Below, in pieces: positions 55,207-64,000 of a stretch of DNA of 64,000 nt. Both the position numbers and the translations under genes were made by a program. Under the pieces are notes generated by a model that saw only the letters and a list, made by a program, of their open reading frames with translations, did no database searches and had not been told where the DNA came from. The stretch is from Trachythela sp. YZ-2020 (Eukaryota; Cnidaria; Anthozoa; Malacalcyonacea; Clavulariidae). The stretch covers positions 496,001 through 560,000 of the forward strand of contig JADLSH010000279.1 of the NCBI GenBank assembly GCA_016169945.1, written 5' to 3'. The stretch's first letter is position 1. Each line of letters starts with the position of its first letter.

Positions 55207-55407
55207 ATGTTTGGCGGAAGAATGGTATCGAGTTTCTGTTTCCTCATGTTGGTGATCATGTGCATCACTTCAGCCTACGGCTTCGGAGATGACACGTATA
55301 CACTCCCCGAAGAGGCCCGATACTCAGCCTCTCCCGAATTCAAGTTCACGAGCTTAGTGATGCAGTTTTGTTTGGCCAGCATCGTATTGGTTTTAAATCT
55401 TTTGCAC
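55207..55407 (+). CDS. Small secreted or GPI-anchored protein, unrecognised
   Basis: ATG at 55207 opens 66 codons. A signal peptide (MVSSFCFLMLVIMCITSAYG, residues 6-25) is followed by a short polar stretch (GFGDDTYTLPEEARYSASPE) and a hydrophobic C-terminal segment (LVMQFCLASIVLVLNLLH, then stop). This is the layout of a GPI-anchored or single-pass micropeptide whose mature part is only about 25 residues. AATAAA lies at 55537. CTTGAAG just before the ATG could be an acceptor, so it could also be a last exon. I know no family for it. It is oriented against ITFG1 and lies between the two copies of the ITFG1 terminal exon. Confidence 0.5.
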
Positions 55408-56632
55408 TGAATGCAAGAGACCGTCTTTGATAAATGCAACTGTGTCTAATGTATACCAGGCCAATTTAATGTGATTGTTTTTAAAAGGGGATAAAATTAA
55501 GACTATAATTGTCGTCAGTATGGTGACTGGTGTTAAATAAAATTTATAAAACATAATTATTGTAATGGCAATAATAATCAATAAAAATTCATTTGGTTGA
55601 TTGAAGTTTAACATTTGGGGTGAAATTATTAATGATTAAAGTCAGTTTCGTGTATCTCTCTTACCATGTTGTGGCTTCATCGATTTGTTTTCACGAAAAA
55701 GTCATCATAAGGTCAAAGTAGCTCTCAGTTGAAAGCAAGAAAAATATTAAATTCAAACACATTTTACTACAAAAACATTGATAAAGCAAAGAACTCGTGG
55801 CATCACAAATTCTCATTAGGTTGCAACCGCGAACACGTCAACGAATTCCTGGCTGCACCAATCAGCACGCACGAAAAGCCGCACGTGATCCTAAGTTTCC
55901 TATTCAATATTTTTATTATCTTTATTTCAAGAGGGTAAAACACATTATAACTAAGAAGCTAATGAACTTGTGGCCCACAAATTGGTAACTAAATAAATTA
56001 ATGTGCCTTTGTTCCATTCTATATGTTTCCAAAAAATAAACTAGAACAATAGTAACTAGGCATGGGAATTATCCAAAGTTGTGTATTGGGTATAAACAAA
56101 CGTTAGCAAACTTAGTCGATATTACATATTCATACCAGATCAACAAAATATGGATATCACGCTCTTTCCTCCTCTGTTTAAATAACTATTCGACAGGGCC
56201 TTTTTTAAGAAATCGTCAGTGGGGGGGGCATCATCGAAAGGGGACGTAACAAGTAGGTGGTGTATTACAGGTGTGGGAAGCTGAAGGGGGTTTGGGGGTC
56301 CTCCCCAGAAAATATTTGTATTCTTGAGTTTCTGTAGCTTGATTTCCTGCATTTTCAGAGACAATTTTTGATATATCCCATCTAAACGGAGCCAGGTTTT
56401 GTTGTGAGAATACCATAACTTTCCTCTAAACTCAGTTTTCCCCCCTTTTTTGCTTATATTTTCGACAAAAGGGACCTTCACTGGGGTGGGGGGGCAACAC
56501 GGGCCCTGGGGGTGCTTTGACCCCTCCAGTACATTAGTTAAAAAAGGCCCTGCTATTCGACGCTCGAAAGTCCAAGCATACAACTAATATTGAACATAAA
56601 ACAACACTCATTCCAAACCTCATATTCTGTTA
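55408..56632. other. Region downstream of ITFG1
   Basis: On the minus strand this is ITFG1 3' UTR and flank. It holds a hAT-type MITE (56194-56552). TTTATT words near 55911-55925 are possible minus-strand poly(A) signals. About 56000-56190 and 56553-56632 are similar to 51140-51215 and 51420-51588. Confidence 0.45.
56194..56552. mobile_element. hAT-type MITE with perfect 8-bp target duplication
   Basis: CAGGGCCTTTTTTAAG and TTAAAAAAGGCCCTG are the ends. CTATTCGA is present directly outside both (56186-56193 and 56553-56560). It has no transposase. It lies in the 3' flank of the proximal ITFG1 terminal exon and is absent from the duplicated flank at 51.5 kb. Confidence 0.93.
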
Positions 56633-59600
56633 CTACATGGCATCAAAATGAAATCTATGAGCAGCTTCCTGTTTCTCTCGACGATCTTCTTTCTACAAAG
56701 GGAAGATATTTTCTTTGGCTAAACTGCTTACGACATAAAGTTATACAATAAGCCTGCTACTTGCTAAATGTCCTAAATCATAAGTTCGTAATATACGATT
56801 TCGTGGATGTAAACGTCCGAAAATTCTAGCCTCTAGCAAGACGAGTGGCCAACTTGTTCACATCCGACGCATAAAGAACTATAGACAAAGTTTCGAACAT
56901 GTTTTCATGGACAAAATTTATGAATTTATAGTAGGAAATAGATTGGCATTGTTTATACTGGATAGCTCTATCAGTTCTAAACAGTTTTCCCTAAAGGCGT
57001 TTGGTAGATTAAAACTGGAAGTTAACTTTTCATATGGATGAAATTACAATCAGACACCTGCAGGAATCGAGTCTCGGAGACAAAGGTGCAAAGCACATTC
57101 AACACTCCAGGGGCCGGTTGTACGAAGGCCGTTTAGCTTGAACAACACTTTCACACATTTTGTGAATGACTAAACTTAATTGTTCTATTCAAGTTGAAAT
57201 ATTTTAGTTTGGTTGTTCGATGAATGTATAGACTTGATCGATATTTTCGATTTATCCACCGGATAGGCTAAACGGGCTTCATACAACCGGCCCCAGAAGG
57301 GAGGGTGTCCGGTTATAGGGTTTGACTGTACTACATCACAAAACACTTGTTGATACAAGAAAAGATATGCGAGCACTGGTGCATGCGTACCTTTTCTTTC
57401 CAGTGTAAGACACCAACCAACGCTCCAATGAAAACACAAGTGGCGAGTAAAGCTCCTCCCGTCAGCAAGAACAGTTTACTCGGAGTGACGAGTAACATAG
57501 ATTTCCATCTAAGTAAAAGAATGAGAAGTGAATCCAAATGGTAGTTCTTACTAACTCTCTTTTTACTGGATATCACTATCAGAGTATCAGTTCTACCTGT
57601 AAGTGTCCAGCTAAGGTCCATTAAGGGTCATCCCTTATGGGTCATTTCATTTCATTTAGTCAATATTTTAACAGGAACATCAAGTTTAGCTGGGGCTAGT
57701 TTAAATGGAATCCTGTGCATACGGTTTGGTAGTTAAGTTCTAAACTGTTCTCTAATTGTTCTGGTTGTTCAGTTTTAAACTGTTCTACTTACTGGTCCAG
57801 TACGATACACAGGGCCGCCGAGAGGGGGGGCAGGGAGGGGGCAATTTTCCCAGGCCCCCAACTTGAGAGAGAGCCTAAAATTGAGCAGGCCTCCTCAAAA
57901 TGTAGAGGTCGGTGTAAGGACCTACTTGCAGGTTGAGAGAATTTTGAAATTGGGGGCCCCTTTTTAAGTTAGTTCCACTTGCATTCTAATTGGGGCCCTT
58001 ATATGCCTTAGCACAACAGTTTTAGTCTTTTTCTGCTGTTTGAAAATAATGACGTCATGACGATACATTCCTTATTGGTCCAGTGCTATGACAGGAAAAT
58101 ATCATCTGAAAACTACACATATATTGCAGGAATTAAACTCCGGTCGGCGTAGAACCACAGTATAGAGACGACCAGTAGGGCCACTCATTTGAAATTTTGC
58201 CAGTAAACTGCATACTACTGGTCGTCTTTATACTGTGGTAGAACTAAAAATCAGAGACAGGCTCAATGCATGGGCTAACACTCAGTCCAGATTTATTGTT
58301 ACTCAACTTACGCATCTGGATCGTCAGGAGGATAAGGAATAATAATAACTTGAGAATTAGGAATGATTGATGGCCACGTGTGCTTGCGAACAGGCTGGAA
58401 AGAACAGAGAAAATACATTGACGAACATTTTTGGTTTGTGAGTTGATTCCAGCGTATTAAGGCCAAACAATCTTGATGTAACATACCGATAACTTGCTTC
58501 GTGGTAAACCTACGATCAACTCTTCCACAAAGTTCGGTGTCCTCCCAAGCCCGAATACTGTGTAAGGAGGTTGGAGAGCGAAATACGCTGCCTGAGAAAG
58601 TTGAGTTGCTAAAACAAGAAAGAAGATATATTCAAAGAATCGCAAAACCTGCAAATACGCATGCGCGGTGCAGGTACCCAAATATATGTACTGTGTTCTG
58701 ATATTAAAAGTCTCTGAACCTACCGCTTGCTTCTTTTCTATCTCCATGGAGACCTGTGGTCACGTATTTCACAAATGGACCAGCTTGATTAACACCGTAG
58801 GGCTAAAAACGTAGAAATATGTATCAATATTTATAAAATATATGTACTTTGTAGTAAATTTGATTTTCTGCTTTACCCATATAGCATTGAGCACTGCAGT
58901 ATACTCTCCGATATTTCGTGAATTCCAACACACTTGTTTGGTATAAAAACGCACACATGTTAAGCCCCGGTGAAACGAGGTTGAGAATTGGCAAGCGAGA
59001 ATTTGCACGAGAGTTTCATCAACTCTCATGCCCCGGTCAAACGAGAACAAGAGTTGCATGAGAGTTGACTGGATATTACCGCACGTACCGGTCAAACGAG
59101 CAAAACTCTCATCAACTCTTATCAAAATTTGAACCAGCTCAAAGTTGATGAGAGTTGGCTGTCAAACGCGAGCGAGAGTTCCAACTCTCGTCAACTCTCA
59201 CCCTCGTTCGACCGGGGCTTTGGTATTCACTTACTGTAACACCACTGGAACAGTCTGAATAGCAAGAGCTGCCGAGAACTATAAAAATGAAAAAGACGAT
59301 AATGATCACCTCTGCAAACATTAACAGATTTAGGCTACCGCTAGGCTTGGATATCCTAAGTTTACAACGAAATAGTCTTACCCATAACTTTGAGGAAACA
59401 AGTGTCAGAGTAAATGGTATTCCGAATTGCATGAGTTTGATATGTCTTTGGCTTTGCTGAATCATTTGAACTGACAACCATGAGGTCAAGGACGCCCTGT
59501 ACATGTGAAAGAACAAATGAATATATCTTAAAAGATCCAGAATAATATCGGATAGAAGTGGACTATAGTGATATACTACTTACGTTGTCGTAAAGATCAA

Positions 59601-62600
59601 AGAATCCAACAATAACAGGATTGTCAATGGAATTGAGAGCCTAAAAATTAACACGATGTCAATGTATTATAATGTATACTTGATGTACAGGAAAGACATA
59701 TGATTGTATGGAACCAACCAAACGTAAGTCTAAATTCGAAAATTCTAGCCATTGCCTGAAAAGACGAGTCTCCTACGCTAGCTCTTGCCTGGGTCATCTG
59801 ACTGAGTGCTGTCTGTTGCTACTAATACTAGTCTGACTATAATCTAGTACTCACTGCTTGGAGATGTTATATTCAGTGTTTCACTTTCAACCTTCCTCAA
59901 TGCCAGTAAACCTTCCTCACGGGTGTTACCCGCATACAGTACCTGTAGCTGTTTTGTAACCCTGACACATTGTCTTTAGTTTTTCTCTTCCTTGAGAAAC
60001 ATACCGTATCAATGCTAAATGTTCGACCATTGTAGCATGTGGCGCCACCTCCACACTTGACATTCTCCAACAGAACAACTCTTCTCTTGTATTCTCTACG
60101 AAAAACAACAAGATCTTGAGCAGGTTTTCAACAGCAATGCATAATCTGGAGTAGTCTTTGTGTTGTTGTGTATACATACTCATCGTTTTCGTGTTTAATC
60201 TCCACAACCATAGCAGCGTCTGGAAATCCATCCATATTATAGTCACCTGAAATTAAGTACACACACTGTATACACACACTCAAAACACATGGTTGAGCCT
60301 GGGGAGTGGGCCCTTCCCTCTTCCTGGCAGTAACCTTGGTCATTTGTCGTACACAATAGCAAGAAAACAAGTGTTCGGTGTTGCAACTCTCGCTCGCGTT
60401 TGAGCATCTCTCATTGACTCTCATTCACTCACGTCAACTCTCATCAAGTTTGAGCTGGTTCAAATTTTGATGAGAGTTGGTGAGAGTTTTTGTTATCCAC
60501 GGTAATATCCAGTCAACTCTCATCAACTCTTGTAGAACTCTTGTTCTCGTTTGAAAGGAGTACAACAGTTTTCATCAACTCTCATGCAAACTCTCGCGAG
60601 TGCAAACTCTTGATTGCAAACTCTCCTCCACTCTCATTCTCACTTGCCCAGGGCTTTACTCGCGGATTGTTGTTTGCTAAAAGCGGACTGAGTACTACAC
60701 CAGCTGGCCATACTATACATTAATTAATGATCAGCAAGCCCCCTTACTGCTCTCTATATATCCTACACACTGAGGGTGTGTCGTGCCCAGATTGCAAGCG
60801 ATTCCCATGGCTATATGGTGTTAATCTTGGACATCTTGGTCAGGATGTGAACTCACTTAATGATGCATAGTAATAAATATTTAAACAAGGTTTAAATATA
60901 TATACCGATGCGGATGGTCATCAATGGAATGCTATCTCCAGCTTTGTCCTTGATAAATCTCCATTGACTGTTCTCACTTTGTAAAATTAAGCTCCACTGA
61001 AAGTAACATCGAAAGTGTATTAGAACACATTCCATATTTTTTTTTATTATCATGCTCACACATACACACACACACACACTCGTTTTTGGAAAGAAAATTG
61101 AATATATACAGATTGTCAGGTGTAGTTGGGGCTTACTGTGTTTTTAGTTTGTGAACGCACATATATTTCACTTCTTGTGCACTTCTCATCAGAACACACT
61201 GGCAGAATATGATCAGCAAGTCCATCTGAATCTAAATGAAAGAAAGAATTACTGACTAAGGCTACAGACATGGTTCTTTTTCACTAGAATTACTGTATTC
61301 ATCTAAAAATTAAACTATTGAATATGTGGTTTCATGCAGTGTAGGTTGTGATAACTGGAAGCATTAATCTGTTCATATATGATCAAAGCGAAATTATAAT
61401 CAAACAACTAACATCTCTTACCAATATCAGCAAATGTAGACTGTCCAACCACAGCCACTTTTTCAGGCTGAGAGTAAATTTCTTGATCATCTGTAGTAAG
61501 AATACCATCCTGTAAATATGTAAAGCATGATTTGAGTAAGACCTCTACATTCAGTTAAGTGCTGACTGTTTAAACACATAGTATTGATTACTAGTAATAC
61601 CTTGTTTAACCAAACTTCGTATTTCACTGATTGAGAAGATGTGTCTTCAGTGGTTATGACCATGTCTAAAAAAAGTGAATTCATATACGCATAACAACAA
61701 TCATGATATTAATTTGGAGACTAATAATGACCAAGGCTTAGGCTTATAATGGAAGGTTTAAATCCACTAAGCATTACAGGGCAGCAGATGGTGGTCAGAT
61801 GGTGGTCAACTTCAGAACTGCTCACAGGCTTAACAGAGGAACCTGCAGATTAACTTTAATTTAATTGCCTCTCAATACAAGACTACTGCACATAATGAAA
61901 ATAATAAACATTATTTTCTAGCTTTGATAACTGCCAGTTGACCACCATCTGCTGCACAATAGTGCTTTAACTGCTCAGTGAATAATCTACCTACTGTATA
62001 TAGTCTATAGATCTGATTGATTTTTTTCCCAGAAGATCGTACACTACCTGGTATATAATCGCCATTGACCTCCAGAAAGGCACATGAATGTGGTATACTC
62101 AATGGTAACATCTTGGCGGTGCTCTCGATCATCTCACTTGTAAATGAGCTAAGAATTTAGAACAGACTGACTTTAGGGGGAATTATGTATGTCAAAACAT
62201 CCTCTTTAAGACGAGTGCTTTCCTCACACATGTTAACAGAGCATGCCCTTCCTGCTATCCTAAATCAAAATCTCCTTAGATTGACATTCTTGGGGGTTAG
62301 TGCATGTGTCTTTCACCTTTGCAGCAGAGGTTAGATTCATACAAAATGCAGTTCTCTAATCACAATTTGCCTCAGTTGCATGTGAGAAGAGCGTTTCCAA
62401 TTTGACCCAACCAAACACCTCAGGTTTCCTCCCGTAGCAACACTGGACATCTAAGGGATGTCTCTTATCAACCATTTGGAGTACAGGTAGTAAACCACAG
62501 CTGTCTATTGTTGTGGTTGTGTTCCTACATTGAATCTTATAAATCTATCTAGACCTACACTAACGTCACATTCTTTGTTATTTGTGTCATCAAAGGCCAT

Positions 62601-63622
62601 GTGTAAATGTAATGTACTGTACGTATATTATTGGCTGTTGCATGATGTAATGTTGTAATCAACTACACATACCCATTCCCAGAATTATATTTCCACCAAT
62701 ATCGTTTACCATCAGATGTCTTGTCTGCCAGTAGGTCAGGTTGAAGATCTCCATCAAAACTAAATAGTTTTATAATTATAATCTTATTTTATGACCAGAA
62801 TTGGCTTTAAAAAATGAAACGCTATGCCTATGGTACATACTATGTGTGCAAGTTGTTCAACATAACTGCATGACAGTGAAACAGATGGAACGATCATGGT
62901 ATTATTCTACAATATCACTCTACAGTATTGAACTTACTCCACAATTGCTGGTTGATCTTTCAATGTGTCACCGAGATCTATTACATCACTCAACTCTTGA
63001 AAAAGTAAGACCAAATACATGTAGAATACCTACAAAACCTTGACTTTGGCAATCAATTTGAATGATTGAAATATGCATGATCTCAAATTAGAAACATTTC
63101 TCATGAAAATATTTTCAAGTCTACTGCCTGTAGAGTCTTTGTATGGTCTGTAGAGTCGTTGCACGGCTTTACAGTATGTACATTTCACAGGTTTTGATCA
63201 ACGACAGTGACTCAAGCTTGCCCATTATTTGATAGATTAATGATGTAACCACTGCCAAACATGCTTACCGTTCACATGGAACCAGGTGAATTTGCAACCA
63301 CACTCAAATTTTGCCTATTGTGAATCTGAGTACAGCTATAACCATACATTACAAATAAGCTGTATGAACAAGTGCAACTGCACAAATTTGTGTACTGGTT
63401 ACTGGTGTACAGTTCCAAATTAATCCAGTCTCCTGTAAACATAGTCTTGTAGAATACATAAAGTATATGCTCATACCAAATTGATCACGATCTTTCCCCA
63501 GGAATACTTTTACAAATGTTTGATCACGGTAAGATGATATTGTGTTGTAATAAGACACCAATGCATCAAGATGTCCATCGCTATTGAAGTCTCCTGGAAT
63601 CACATTGGTTATAAAAACCTGC
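56633..63622 (-). CDS. ITFG1: Integrin alpha FG-GAP repeat protein 1 (ITFG1/TIP/linkin), 5' partial
   Basis: Eighteen exons in coding order: 63622-63477, 62995-62938, 62759-62673, 62148-62048, 61665-61601, 61509-61422, 61231-61137, 60996-60906, 60246-60180, 60095-60005, 59640-59584, 59496-59382, 59278-59235, 58802-58724, 58608-58487, 58394-58312, 57508-57391, 56692-56633. All are in phase and give 521 residues; about 90 N-terminal residues lie beyond the window. FG-GAP-type calcium-binding motifs are seen (GDFNSDGHLDALVS, DGDLQPDLLAD, ADIDSDGLADH, GDYNMDGFPDAAM). The family signatures PYGVNQAGPFVKY, FGLGRTPNFVEEL and SIIPNSQVIIIPYP follow. One transmembrane helix (LLTGGALLATCVFIGALVGV) and the cytoplasmic end HRFHFDAM complete it. 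It is a conserved surface adhesion protein linked to RUVBL1/2 and tubulin. Two introns hold copies of a CAACTCTCATC-rich element. Confidence 0.94.
56945..57110 (-). mobile_element. SINE fragment, antisense
   Basis: GATAGCTCTATCAGTTCTAA ... CAGTTTTCCCTAAAGGCG, then GGAAGTTAACTTTTC ... CAGACACCTGCAGGAATCG ... AGACAAAGGTGC, are the reverse complement of the SINE tail and head. It is in the last ITFG1 intron. Confidence 0.65.
57810..58012. mobile_element. Truncated CAGGGCCGC-family element
   Basis: It begins CAGGGCCGCCGAGAGGGGGG as does the element at 30248, with GGGGGCAATTTTCCCAGGCC inside. No matching right end is seen, so it is truncated or diverged. It is in an ITFG1 intron. Confidence 0.65.
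58981..59222. mobile_element. MITE built from CAACTCTCATC units, copy 1
   Basis: AAGCCCCGGTGAAACGAGG and CCTCGTTCGACCGGGGCTT form the ends. CAACTCTCATCAACTCT words occur in both orientations between them. It is in an ITFG1 intron and ends 13 bp below an exon donor. Confidence 0.88.
60378..60657. mobile_element. MITE built from CAACTCTCATC units, copy 2
   Basis: The same family as 58981-59222 in reverse orientation (GAGCTGGTTCAAATTTTGAT, GGTAATATCCAGTCAACTCT). The terminal repeats are more diverged. It lies in the next but few ITFG1 introns upstream. Confidence 0.8.
61770..61960. mobile_element. Dispersed repeat with GCAGCAGATGGTGGTC ends, intact copy
   Basis: GCAGCAGATGGTGGTCAG and GTTGACCACCATCTGCTGC are the ends. 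The reverse complement matches 41826-42300 apart from the insertion there. It is in an ITFG1 intron. Confidence 0.75.
62290..62480 (+). mobile_element. SINE copy, sense
   Basis: GTGTCTTTCACCTTTGCAGC then AGATTCATACAAAATGCAG (weak head), CTCAGTTGCATGTGAGAAGA, TTTCCAATTTGACCCAACC, TTTCCTCCCGTAGCAACACT. It is in an ITFG1 intron, antisense to the gene. Confidence 0.7.
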
Positions 63623-64000
63623 CTGTTGAAGAGAGGGTTGAAATTTAGGAATAAATGGGATTTTAACCATTAACATTGAAGAGTGTCCATTTGAGGAGTA
63701 AAATCATCTGGCATTTGACAGAGTAGAATAATAATAAAATAGGGCACATTGCAGCATTTAAAATGAGTTTAATAACAAGAGAAATGGACAGGTGTAGTCT
63801 GATTTACAACAAAGTAAAATTATTATTTAAAGTAATGTGCATTGGGGTGCATGGCAACTGTAAGGGCTAAATAATATAACATTGGAGAGATATGTGATCA
63901 ACACTTGAACTGTACAATTAAGCAGTCAGAACAAGTTCCTAAGGATGAACTATAAATCTCTTTTATCATTCTGTTTGTCCAGCTACAGTATATGCACATC
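63623..64000. other. ITFG1 intron at the window edge
   Basis: The exon beginning at 63622 starts in phase 2 after a good acceptor (CTCTTCAACAG), so more 5' exons must lie beyond 64000. No further exon is visible here. Confidence 0.6.

Noticed and set aside
56140..56583. 147-codon minus-strand ORF
   Set aside because: It runs through the hAT MITE and its G-rich interior. No recognisable protein.

Overview
This is nuclear DNA from an animal. The genes have many GT-AG introns and use the standard code, and their products (P-glycoprotein, ZC3H18, ZC3H3, SOCS6/7, COQ9, a hephaestin-type oxidase, ITFG1) are metazoan. The sequence is AT-rich, and introns and intergenic DNA are packed with short foldback/MITE elements, tRNA-derived SINE copies, LINE remnants and micro- or minisatellites. 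An early-branching marine invertebrate, probably a cnidarian, fits best. That placement is inference: no rRNA, mitochondrial or lineage-specific gene is present to settle it.

Layout from left to right: (1) 1-4232, plus strand, the last four exons of an ABCB1/MDR-type transporter, with the 5' part outside the window. (2) 5283-19460, minus strand, a 16-exon ZC3H18 gene, convergent with ABCB. (3) 20777-29099, plus strand, an 11-exon ZC3H3 gene, head to head with ZC3H18 across a 1.3 kb shared upstream region. (4) 31843-33174, plus strand, an intronless SOCS6/7-type gene. (5) 34323-37008, minus strand, a 9-exon COQ9 gene. (6) 38997-50022, minus strand, a 16-exon six-domain multicopper ferroxidase of the hephaestin/ceruloplasmin family. 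(7) 55207-55407, plus strand, a small secreted or GPI-anchored ORF that I do not recognise. (8) 56633 to beyond 63622, minus strand, 18 exons of ITFG1 (TIP/linkin), 5' incomplete. A second, identical copy of the last ITFG1 coding exon lies 5 kb further downstream at 51589-51648.

All exon models were built by hand from reading frame, splice sites and phase. Every junction given keeps frame, and ZC3H18, ZC3H3, COQ9 and the oxidase each give one uninterrupted frame from ATG to stop. Family names rest on remembered human homologues, not on a search. The main gene-level point is the pairing of two CCCH zinc-finger RNA-processing genes at one divergent promoter region. The most unusual observations are the duplicated ITFG1 terminal exon, the tandem repeats grown directly against 5' splice sites, the TTAGGG-like cores inside several unrelated foldback elements, and a tRNA-like sequence split by a 0.7 kb insertion.
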